This document shows, in pieces, positions 16,612 to 24,093 of a stretch of 64,000 bases of DNA. A model generated the notes under the pieces. The model did not search any database. It was not told where the DNA came from and saw only the letters and a program-made list of their open reading frames with translations. The stretch covers positions 62,001-126,000 of the forward strand of contig NZ_VFIA01000001.1 in NCBI RefSeq assembly GCF_014282275.1, written 5' to 3'. Each line of letters begins with the position of its first letter. Position 1 is the first letter of the stretch. The DNA is from Spirosoma utsteinense. GTDB lineage: Bacteria > Bacteroidota > Bacteroidia > Cytophagales > Spirosomataceae. The position numbers were made by a program, and so were the translations under genes.

Positions 16612-17941
16612 CTTGAATAGCAGTAAGGGAGGAACCGGCTGGCGTTGGCTGGCCGGTTCTTTTTTGAGCTTGTTTGCCGTTTCCGTTTTGGCGCAATCCC
16701 CCGCTGACGAAGCGGTGCAACGCTGCGGGACGGTCGAGTATGAACGCGTTCTGCAACAGCGTAATCCCAACCGGCTCCGGCAAATCAATGAACTCAACAG
16801 CCGGCTTCAGCAGGTCGAAGCAAGCCGTATTTTTCTTCGGCAGGCCGCCGATGATGAGACGATCTACCGCATCCCCGTTGTCGTCCATGTCGTTCATAAT
16901 ACGGCATCCGGAGAGATCGGCGGAACCACCAATGGCAACATCTCTGATGAGCAGATTGCGTCGCAGATCCAGGTATTGAATGAAGATTACCGGCGGCAGC
17001 CCGGTACCAATGGCTTCAACACGAATCCGGTTGGTGCCGATGCCCGCATCGAGTTTTTTCTGGCTAGCCGGGATCCGAGCGGTGAACCAACGACCGGTAT
17101 CACCCGACACTATTATGCAGAGAAGGCCTCGTTCGATGTATTCAACGATGATGTGTTACTGTCGCAGATTGCTTACTGGCCCAGCGATCGTTACCTGAAT
17201 ATCTGGGTCACTAAAGTCGACGGCTACCTGGGTTTTACCCAATTCCCGACAATGGCAGACACCCTGAACGGCCTGCCCGCAACGACTAATGAGTTTGTCG
17301 ATGGGTCGATTATCGACTACCGGTATTTTGGTCGACAACTGGGTACAGTGCGCAGCCCTACCTACTGCTGCGGCCGAACAGCAACGCATGAAATCGGGCA
17401 CTGGCTGGGTCTTATTCATACCTGGGGTGATGCCGTTTGCGGGAACGACTATGTTGCCGACACGCCGACGGCTGAGGCCGCTAACCAGACCGTCAACTGC
17501 CGCGAACTGTTCTCGACCTGCTCAGGGGTTCGAACCCGGAATATGATCGAGAATTTTATGGATTATTCGCCGGACCAGTGTATGAACGTGTTTACGCAGG
17601 GGCAGGTGAACCGGATGCGAACCGTGCTGGCGCTGAGTCCCCGGCGGTTCCGGCTGGTTCAATCGTCGATGACGCCCCTGGAAGAAACAGAAAATTTGAC
17701 CATCAATGCTTATCCTAACCCGGCTGTGGCCGACCTGACCATCGACGTTCAGTTGAAAGGATTTCAGTCGTTTACGGTTGAGCTGGTCGATTTGTCCGGG
17801 CGCATCGTTCGGACGTCGTTCTACGCCGACTCGCCGAGTACCCGGGTTCTTGTGTCAACCAATCAATTAGCCACCGGCCTGTATATCGTTCGGGTAAAAA
17901 CGGCAACCGAGTCGGTTAGTAGCCGGCTGCTGGTTCAGTAG
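16592..17941 (+). CDS. Secreted M43 (pappalysin-like) metalloprotease with type IX secretion tail
   Basis: 449 residues from the ATG at 16592, chosen because a signal peptide follows (hydrophobic core about 20-33, cleavage near Leu-Ala-Gln); a start at 16529 would put 21 residues before it. The catalytic domain has the zinc motif His266-Glu267-Ile-Gly-His270 extended to His276, and a Met-turn Asn-Phe-Met-Asp-Tyr. Several cysteines (Cys-Cys, Val-Cys-Gly, Asn-Cys, Thr-Cys-Ser) match the disulfides of the ulilysin/pappalysin family. The last 80 residues are a type A sorting domain (Ala-Tyr-Pro-Asn-Pro near the start, Gly-Leu-Tyr-Ile-Val-Arg-Val near the end), which sends proteins through the type IX secretion system. 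It would be an extracellular or surface protease. Its start overlaps phoH by 20 bases. Confidence 0.92.
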   Translation: MKMQVSNLNSSKGGTGWRWLAGSFLSLFAVSVLAQSPADEAVQRCGTVEYERVLQQRNPNRLRQINELNSRLQQVEASRIFLRQAADDETIYRIPVVVHVVHNTASGEIGGTTNGNISDEQIASQIQVLNEDYRRQPGTNGFNTNPVGADARIEFFLASRDPSGEPTTGITRHYYAEKASFDVFNDDVLLSQIAYWPSDRYLNIWVTKVDGYLGFTQFPTMADTLNGLPATTNEFVDGSIIDYRYFGRQLGTVRSPTYCCGRTATHEIGHWLGLIHTWGDAVCGNDYVADTPTAEAANQTVNCRELFSTCSGVRTRNMIENFMDYSPDQCMNVFTQGQVNRMRTVLALSPRRFRLVQSSMTPLEETENLTINAYPNPAVADLTIDVQLKGFQSFTVELVDLSGRIVRTSFYADSPSTRVLVSTNQLATGLYIVRVKTATESVSSRLLVQ

Positions 17942-17973
17942 CCTTGCCGCCCCGCCGGAAAAATTCTCAGTCT

Positions 17974-18426
17974 ATGATCGACGTCTTACAAATTTCCAGT
18001 CCCGCCGACCTTGACACCGCTTTCGCCATTCGCAGGCAGGTTTTTGTTGAGGAGCAATGTGTATCGGCCGAAGAGGAATACGATGAATTCGAAACCACCA
18101 GTGCCCATTTTCTGGCCCGTATCGACACGGTGCCCGGTGGTACGGCCCGCTGGCGACGTACCTCTAACGGGGTTAAGCTGGAGCGCTTTGCGGTGCTGAA
18201 AGAGTTTAGGGGTATGGGTGTTGGTAAAGCCCTGGTGCAGGCAGTGCTGAACGATGTGTTCAGCCAGCAACCTGAACCCATCGAACGGATTTACCTGCAT
18301 GCCCAGTTAACGGCTATGCCGCTCTACGCAGCCTTTGGCTTTGTACCCGTTGGCCCCATATTCGACGAGGCTGGTATCCAGCACCAGAAGATGGTCCTGC
18401 CTGGCTCTTCCTATACCATTCGGTGA
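17974..18426 (+). CDS. GNAT-family N-acetyltransferase
   Basis: 150 residues from the ATG at 17974; an upstream TTG would overlap nothing useful. The acetyl-CoA loop Glu-Phe-Arg-Gly-Met-Gly-Val-Gly-Lys-Ala is clear, and the Phe-Ala-Ile-Arg-Arg-Gln-Val-Phe-Val-Glu-Glu beginning and Tyr-Ala-Ala-Phe-Gly-Phe near the end are typical of the ElaA/YjcF-like branch. It would transfer an acetyl group from acetyl-CoA to an unknown amine. The comEC gene begins in its stop codon, so both are probably on one transcript, though a shared function is not implied. Confidence 0.88.
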   Translation: MIDVLQISSPADLDTAFAIRRQVFVEEQCVSAEEEYDEFETTSAHFLARIDTVPGGTARWRRTSNGVKLERFAVLKEFRGMGVGKALVQAVLNDVFSQQPEPIERIYLHAQLTAMPLYAAFGFVPVGPIFDEAGIQHQKMVLPGSSYTIR

Positions 18427-20567
18427 AAGGCCACCCGTTCGTCCGGTATGCGGCCGGGTTGGTGGCAGGAATCCTGCTGTACGTTCTCCTGCCAGATGCT
18501 TTACTGGTACCGCAGGCGGCTCTGGCCGTGGGCAGTGGCCTGCTGTTGTGGGGATATGTACGGTACCGTGATCAACCGGTTAAACCCATTCAGGCGACAC
18601 AGGGGTTGGGCGGGTTGCTGGTTTTGCTATCTCTGGGCTGGGCCATTACCTACCAGCGTACGGCCAGTAACCGCCCCGACAATATCGTTCACCTGACCGA
18701 TACGTTACGGGCCTATGAGGGAGTCATAGCAGCACAGCCCGAAGAGCGGGCCAGAACGTACCGTATCGAATTGGAGATACGCCGGGGCCTGTATACCCGA
18801 TCACCCGAAGCCCAACCCTCAGTAGCCTCCCCGCCGGGCTGGCATCCCGTCAGTGGGCGGGTGATCGTATACCTCGATAAGACGGGTGGAACCCTGCCAC
18901 GCTATGGAGAGGTTTGGCTGGTGACGGGTTCGCCCCGCCCCATCGACCCCCCGCTGAACCCCGGCGAATTCGATTACCGGCAATACCTCAGCTACCGCAA
19001 CATCTATCACCAACAGTACCTGAGACCCTTTCACCGCCGGGCGCTGGGGAGCGATCCGCCCAACCCGATTACGCATCTTGCCGCTACGGTGAACCGCTGG
19101 GCCGACAGTGTTTTCACGCGACAGGTGGGTAGCCGCGCCGAATACGGCATTGTGAACGCCATGATCCTCGGTGTTCGGGATGACCTGGATGCCGAAACGT
19201 ATCGAACCTATTCCGTAGCGGGTGCCATCCATATTTTGTCGGTATCGGGTATGCACGTGGGTATTTTGTTTGCCGTGCTGACGTTTCTGCTCGGGTTTCT
19301 GATCCGGCGTCCCCGTGGTAAACTACTAATGGCCGGCCTGCAACTGCTTATCTTATGGTTTTATGCCTTGGCAACCGGATTCTCACCGCCCGTTCTCCGG
19401 TCGGCGGGGATGTTTACCATCCTGATCCTGGCGAACGCATCGGGGCGGCAACAGCAGTTGATCAACACGCTGGGTGCGTCGGCTTTTTTCATTCTTTGTT
19501 ACGACCCGTATGCGCTGTTCTCGGCCGGGTTTCAGTTATCGTATCTGGCCGTTGCCGGCATTGGTGCCTGGCAGTCACCACTTGTTCAGGCGGTGACGTT
19601 TCGTTACAAACCTGTTAATAAACTATGGGAACTGACCGCTGTAGCTGTGGTAGCTCAGCTAATTACATTTCCGCTGGGTGTGTATTACTTCCATCAGTTT
19701 CCTACGTATTTTCTGGTAGCCAACCCGGTCGTAATGGCGCTGTCGTTCGTTCTCCTGCCGCTCTCCATGGCAACGCTGGCGGGAAGCTGGATACCGTATC
19801 TGAACGATTGCCTTGGCTGGTGTTTGCAGAAAACGGCCTGGCTGCTCAATGCCGCCGTGACGCAAACCAGTCTGTTGCCCGGTGCCGCCTGGGATGGGTT
19901 ATGGCTGACACCGGGGGCTATGCTGTTGATTTATGCCGTTATTTTGTGTGGCGTTGCCTGTCTGCTGACCCGGAATCCAGGGTATCTATGGGCCAGTTGT
20001 GTGGCGGCTCTGCTCCTGGCGGGCCTGACCCTGTGGGATGATTACGCCCAACGGCATCAGCAAAAGCTGGCGGTGCATTTTCTGCCCCACCGTACCGCCG
20101 TAAGCCTTACCGACGGACATACCAGCCTTCTGCTGACTGATCTCGACGCTGCCGATACCCGCTCGTATGACTTCTACCTGAAGAATACCTTCGGCCAGTG
20201 GGGCGTTACGGATCTGACCAGGATGACGGTCAAACAGGCCGATGAGTCACGGAAACAGAAAGTAGCCTATTACCATACCAATGCATACAGGTTATGTGTC
20301 TGGCGGGGTAAAACAGTGCTGCTGGTCAATAAACTGACAGACCGGGAACGCTGGAAACTGCCTGCGGTAGTCGACTACCTTATTATTCGCCGGAACGCCC
20401 TGCGCGAATGGGACCAACTAACAGGCAGGGTAGTGGCCCGGCATGTTATCTTCGATGATTCCAACAAAACTCCCTTGACCGATAAGCTGCTGGCCGACGC
20501 CCGGCAGCGCGGAATCGCGTGTTTTTCGGTCCGGCAGATGGGTGCCTATGTAGCCGAACTGAATTAA
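18423..20567 (+). CDS. comEC: ComEC/Rec2-family DNA-uptake channel
   Basis: 714 residues from a GTG that overlaps the preceding stop codon by four bases. Two membrane segments at the N-terminus flank a DUF4131-type soluble region (about 60-210), followed by the competence core of about eight helices (about 240-540) that contains Val-Ser-Gly-Met-His-Val-Gly. The C-terminal 170 residues have no His-x-His-x-Asp-His motif, so the metallo-beta-lactamase nuclease domain found in many Firmicutes ComEC proteins is absent or fully degenerate. The protein would form the inner-membrane channel that passes single-stranded DNA during natural transformation. No other competence gene is in the window. Confidence 0.9.
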   Translation: MKGHPFVRYAAGLVAGILLYVLLPDALLVPQAALAVGSGLLLWGYVRYRDQPVKPIQATQGLGGLLVLLSLGWAITYQRTASNRPDNIVHLTDTLRAYEGVIAAQPEERARTYRIELEIRRGLYTRSPEAQPSVASPPGWHPVSGRVIVYLDKTGGTLPRYGEVWLVTGSPRPIDPPLNPGEFDYRQYLSYRNIYHQQYLRPFHRRALGSDPPNPITHLAATVNRWADSVFTRQVGSRAEYGIVNAMILGVRDDLDAETYRTYSVAGAIHILSVSGMHVGILFAVLTFLLGFLIRRPRGKLLMAGLQLLILWFYALATGFSPPVLRSAGMFTILILANASGRQQQLINTLGASAFFILCYDPYALFSAGFQLSYLAVAGIGAWQSPLVQAVTFRYKPVNKLWELTAVAVVAQLITFPLGVYYFHQFPTYFLVANPVVMALSFVLLPLSMATLAGSWIPYLNDCLGWCLQKTAWLLNAAVTQTSLLPGAAWDGLWLTPGAMLLIYAVILCGVACLLTRNPGYLWASCVAALLLAGLTLWDDYAQRHQQKLAVHFLPHRTAVSLTDGHTSLLLTDLDAADTRSYDFYLKNTFGQWGVTDLTRMTVKQADESRKQKVAYYHTNAYRLCVWRGKTVLLVNKLTDRERWKLPAVVDYLIIRRNALREWDQLTGRVVARHVIFDDSNKTPLTDKLLADARQRGIACFSVRQMGAYVAELN

Positions 20568-20655
20568 ATCCGGGTTGTGTTTTTTGTGACGGACGGCTGC
20601 GAAATGCCTTTCGTTTACTCAAACTTTTCCAGCAAACAGTCCGTTAGCTAAGTAT

Positions 20656-21339
20656 ATGGAAACGCTCGAAAAAATCCGTAAGACGTACACCGAATACGTT
20701 CTTGAACACGGACAACAACCCACCTCCGTCTTCCAGTTTGCTAAAAAACTGAAACTGGCCGAAGCCGAATTTTACACGCACTACGCATCGTTCGACGCTA
20801 TTGAAGCTGACATCTGGCTGGCCTTCTTTACCGAAGCCCGGGCTACCGTCGAAGCCGATGACACCTATCAGGGTTACTCTGTTCGCGAAAAGTTACTGGC
20901 CTTTTATTACACCTGGATCGAGTTGCTCAAAGGACAGCGCAGCTTTGTCGTCTACAGCTTCGGCCGGTTGAAGGAAGGGGCTATGACGAGTCCTACCTCG
21001 CGGGCTGGTTTGCAGGCACGCCGGGCCGGCATGGCGGCACAAAGCCGCGTTCTGTATCCGTTTAAAGATGCTTTCTTCGACTACGCCCGCGATCTGCTGG
21101 CCGAAGGTCGGGAGAGTAAAGAAGTGGAGCCACGCCCCTTCGTCACCGATCGGTACCCCAATGCGCTCTGGCGCCAAACACAGTTCCTGCTCGATTTCTG
21201 GGTGAAGGATGTGAGTAAAAACTTTGAGAAGACTGATACCGCCATCGAAAAAGCCGTTAACACGTCCTTCGATTTGATTGGCCGGTCGCCCCTCGATACG
21301 CTGTTCGACTTTGCCAAATTCATCTACCAAAACAAATAA
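20656..21339 (+). CDS. TetR-like regulator
   Basis: 227 residues. The N-terminal 50 residues resemble a TetR helix-turn-helix (Ile-Arg-Lys-Thr-Tyr then Ser-Val-Phe-Gln-Phe-Ala-Lys-Lys-Leu and Tyr-Thr-His-Tyr), though the DNA-recognition helix is weak. The rest is all-helical and matches the C-terminal domains seen in Bacteroidota proteins that sit next to AarF-type kinases. It precedes the kinase gene by 77 bases on the same strand. It may repress the pair, but binding to DNA is only inferred from the fold pattern. Confidence 0.65.
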   Translation: METLEKIRKTYTEYVLEHGQQPTSVFQFAKKLKLAEAEFYTHYASFDAIEADIWLAFFTEARATVEADDTYQGYSVREKLLAFYYTWIELLKGQRSFVVYSFGRLKEGAMTSPTSRAGLQARRAGMAAQSRVLYPFKDAFFDYARDLLAEGRESKEVEPRPFVTDRYPNALWRQTQFLLDFWVKDVSKNFEKTDTAIEKAVNTSFDLIGRSPLDTLFDFAKFIYQNK

Positions 21340-21416
21340 CTGGCAGTGAGCTGGTTAATCGATGCGCTGGTCAATCACTGATACACGCATCGACTCACTG
21401 ACTGCCCGACTAGTTT

Positions 21417-22742
21417 ATGAAGACCCAAAACTCCGTCCCCACGACCAAAGTTGCCCGTGCCAGCCAGTTCATGAAGGCCGGAGTGAAGGTTGGCGGGAAT
21501 TACATCAAGCACTACAGTAAAAAACTGCTTGATCCCAGTCGCTCCAAAGATGAATTACATAAAGACAACGCTGCCGATATTTACGATGCGCTCAGCGAAC
21601 TGAAAGGTTCGGCCCTGAAAATGGCGCAGATGTTGAGTATGGACCGGGGGCTGTTGCCCGTTGCCTATTCCGATAAGTTCACGATGGCGCAGTACTCAGC
21701 ACCCCCGTTATCGGGTCCGCTGGTGGTGAAAACTTTTAAAACGTATTTTGGGAAGTCGCCCTCGCAGCTGTTCGATAAATTTGAGATCGAAGCGGTCAAT
21801 GCGGCCAGTATCGGTCAGGTACACCAGGCCTGGAAAGACGGGAAGAAGCTAGCCGTAAAAGTGCAGTACCCCGGCGTGGCCGACGCGGTGACTTCGGATC
21901 TGCGTATTGCCAAACCCCTGGCCGTAACGTTGCTCAACCTCAACGAGCGCGATATTGACCGCTACATGGGTGAAGTCGAGGCCAAACTGCTCGAAGAAAC
22001 CGATTACGACCTGGAACTGAAGCGCTCCATCGAAATATCGGAAGCCTGCAGCCATATCAAGGACCTGGTGTTCCCCAGGTACTATCCTGAGCTATCGTCC
22101 AAGCGTATTCTGACGATGGACTGGCTCGATGGGATGCACCTGAAAGAATTTCTGAAAACGAATCCCTCTCAGGAAGTACGCAACCAGATTGGTCAGGCGC
22201 TGTGGGATTTCTACGACTACCAGATTCATACCCTCCGGCAGGTTCATGCCGACCCGCACCCCGGCAACTTCCTGATGCGGGCTGACGGAACGATGGGTGT
22301 CATCGATTTCGGCTGTGTGAAGGTGATCCCGGAGTTTTATTATGACAACTACTTCCGGCTCGTCAACCCCGATACCATCGAGGACGATGCGCTGACGGAG
22401 CAGATTTTCGAGAATCTGGAGTTTTTAACCTCCGCCGATTCGCCCAAGGACCGGGCTTTCTTCTCGGGCCTGTTCAAACAAATGATTCGGATGCTGGGCG
22501 AACCCTTCGCTGTCGATGAGTTCAACTTCGGCGACGACCGCTATTTCAACGAGGTCTACGCCTTTGCCGAAGGGCTTACGAAAGTCGATGAACTGAAAAG
22601 CTCCAAAGTAGCCCGTGGGTCGCAGGATGGATTGTATGTCAACCGTACGTATTATGGCCTCTATGCCATGCTGAACGAACTCAAGGCAACGGTAGTAACG
22701 ACCAAGCCCGAATGGCTGCGGTCGAAGAAAGTATTAGCCTAA
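21417..22742 (+). CDS. AarF/ABC1/UbiB-family atypical kinase
   Basis: 441 residues. The family hallmarks are present: a KxxQ motif Lys68-Met-Ala-Gln71 (the usual third position is Gly), an alanine-rich loop Asn-Ala-Ala-Ser-Ile-Gly-Gln-Val-His around 128-136, the invariant lysine in Ala-Val-Lys-Val-Gln, catalytic Asp279 in His-Ala-Asp-Pro-His-Pro-Gly-Asn, and Asp297 in Ile-Asp-Phe-Gly. UbiB/COQ8 relatives act as ATPases that support ubiquinone or menaquinone and lipid handling. The C-terminus has no clear membrane helix. Pairing with the upstream TetR-like gene is a recurring arrangement in this phylum, to my knowledge. The lipid substrate is unknown. Confidence 0.9.
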   Translation: MKTQNSVPTTKVARASQFMKAGVKVGGNYIKHYSKKLLDPSRSKDELHKDNAADIYDALSELKGSALKMAQMLSMDRGLLPVAYSDKFTMAQYSAPPLSGPLVVKTFKTYFGKSPSQLFDKFEIEAVNAASIGQVHQAWKDGKKLAVKVQYPGVADAVTSDLRIAKPLAVTLLNLNERDIDRYMGEVEAKLLEETDYDLELKRSIEISEACSHIKDLVFPRYYPELSSKRILTMDWLDGMHLKEFLKTNPSQEVRNQIGQALWDFYDYQIHTLRQVHADPHPGNFLMRADGTMGVIDFGCVKVIPEFYYDNYFRLVNPDTIEDDALTEQIFENLEFLTSADSPKDRAFFSGLFKQMIRMLGEPFAVDEFNFGDDRYFNEVYAFAEGLTKVDELKSSKVARGSQDGLYVNRTYYGLYAMLNELKATVVTTKPEWLRSKKVLA

Positions 22743-22752
22743 AGTCAAAGAA

Positions 22753-22824
22753 ACGAGTTGGGGTGGCGGAATCGTAGGAGCAGGTTAGAGACCTGTCGCT
22801 CACGACTCCGCCACCCCAACTCGT
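22753..22824. terminator. Nested hairpin between convergent genes
   Basis: A perfect 18-bp stem pairs 22753-22770 with 22807-22824. After one mismatch, four more pairs form (22772-22775 with 22802-22805). A separate 5-bp hairpin closes inside the loop (22781-22785 with 22791-22795). It fills the gap between the kinase and oxidoreductase genes and ends just before the latter's stop codon, so it probably ends transcription from both sides. Confidence 0.8.
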
Positions 22825-23847
22825 TCAGCTGGCTGCTGATTGATAGATTCGTTCAACGACTTCCTGCAAGATAGCCCCCTGCTCAGCGGTACAGACATTG
22901 GATGGCTTACCCGCGCAGGCATCCAGAAAAGCGGCTGTGTTCTTCAATTGGATATCCACCTCTTCCAGATAAGGAAAGTGAACGTCGGCCAACTCGCCCG
23001 CCAGCTCCGTGTGCAGGGCAAACGGAAACAGGTTGGCCCCGCCCTTACGCCCGAAAATCTCCAGATTCCGGTCTATATCCGCCTGGGTATTCAGCGCAAA
23101 CGAGGCCGACAGCATGATGGATGTTTTATCGGGAAACGTCAGGTAGGCCATGGCGGCATCTTCAACGCCAAATGTTGCCGGGTCCCAGGTGCCCATAAGT
23201 CCCTTTCCACCGGCTCTGCCGATAAAATCGTAGGTACTACCCACGACCTGGTCGGGGACAGGATAGCCCAGGGCACACAAGGCCAGATCCAGTACGTGAA
23301 CGCCGAGGTCCATGAGCGCTCCCCCGCCCTGCATGGATTTATCGGTGAAATAACCCCAGCCCGGAATGCCCCGCCGACGCAGGAAATGAGCTTTGATGTG
23401 GTAAATGTCGCCCATCAGCCCGTCGGTTTGGCAACGCGTCAGGAGGCTCCACTCGCTGGTTTGGCGAAGCTGGAAATTATAGGCCAGCGTGAGGCCCTTC
23501 TGAGCCGCCAGGTTTGCCATATCGCGGGCATTCTGAGCGGATATCGCTGGGGGCTTTTCACAGAAAACGTGGCAGCCGTGTTCCATGGCTTCCATTGCCT
23601 GCGGGAAGTGCAAGTTGTTGGGCGTACAGATGACGACCAGATCGGGCGCACACTGACGGTACATATCGGTTGTGTTGTCAAACGCGCTGGGTATGCCGTG
23701 CTTGTCGGCCAGGGCGCGGGCCTTGATTAAATCGCGGCTGCAAACGGCTACGACATCGACTCGGTCCGACAACTGTTTAAGGGCGGGAATATGGTTGCTG
23801 TCGGCAATATGACCGGCACCGATAAGGACTGCTTTCAATAAAGGCAT
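22825..23847 (-). CDS. Gfo/Idh/MocA-family oxidoreductase
   Basis: 340 residues. The N-terminal Rossmann domain opens with Ile-Gly-Ala-Gly-His-Ile-Ala-Asp (about 9-16) for NAD(P) binding. The central motif Cys-Glu-Lys-Pro-Pro-Ala carries the conserved lysine of the Glu-Lys-Pro signature, and a Gly-Gly-Gly-Ala-Leu-Met-Asp-Leu-Gly-Val-His segment gives the substrate-site histidine. Family members oxidise or reduce sugars, inositols or related polyols in the cytoplasm. No neighbour specifies the substrate. It is transcribed alone on the minus strand. Confidence 0.9.
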   Translation of the reverse strand: MPLLKAVLIGAGHIADSNHIPALKQLSDRVDVVAVCSRDLIKARALADKHGIPSAFDNTTDMYRQCAPDLVVICTPNNLHFPQAMEAMEHGCHVFCEKPPAISAQNARDMANLAAQKGLTLAYNFQLRQTSEWSLLTRCQTDGLMGDIYHIKAHFLRRRGIPGWGYFTDKSMQGGGALMDLGVHVLDLALCALGYPVPDQVVGSTYDFIGRAGGKGLMGTWDPATFGVEDAAMAYLTFPDKTSIMLSASFALNTQADIDRNLEIFGRKGGANLFPFALHTELAGELADVHFPYLEEVDIQLKNTAAFLDACAGKPSNVCTAEQGAILQEVVERIYQSAAS

Positions 23848-24025
23848 GGGTGATCCGTTGGCTATGCTGTTAATTCGTTGCCAACTTACTCACTTACCGG
23901 AGCAGGTACAATCATTAGCTGTGGATATTTGATCAGTCTGACGGATGGTTATTACTGTCTTCAGGAATGGGGTCGGCTGTTACCTGAGTTAAATTTCTGC
24001 CCCGATGCCCCCGAATATGGCTGGT

Positions 24026-24060
24026 AAAAAAGCAGCCCCATCTGGTAAGGATGGGGCTGC
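24026..24060 (-). terminator. Rho-independent terminator
   Basis: A perfect 10-bp GC-rich stem (24032-24041 with 24051-24060) is followed on the minus strand by six T residues (24031-24026). It lies 33 bases past the stop codon of the 1121-residue protein and ends the sugar-nucleotide operon. Confidence 0.92.
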
Positions 24061-24093
24061 TCCGGGCGGGATGAGACCGTCCAATATGAAAAA

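Noticed and set aside
15763..16797. 344-codon frame on the minus strand opposite phoH
   Set aside because: It lies across two genes with clear domains on the other strand; its product is low in structure and rich in Arg, His and Gln as expected for a shadow.
18423..20567. comEC as a pseudogene because of its missing C-terminal domain
   Set aside because: The frame is open over 714 codons, the membrane core is intact, and this phylum often has shorter ComEC proteins.
22840..23730. 296-codon plus-strand frame opposite the oxidoreductase
   Set aside because: Shadow of a gene with a complete Rossmann and Glu-Lys-Pro motif.
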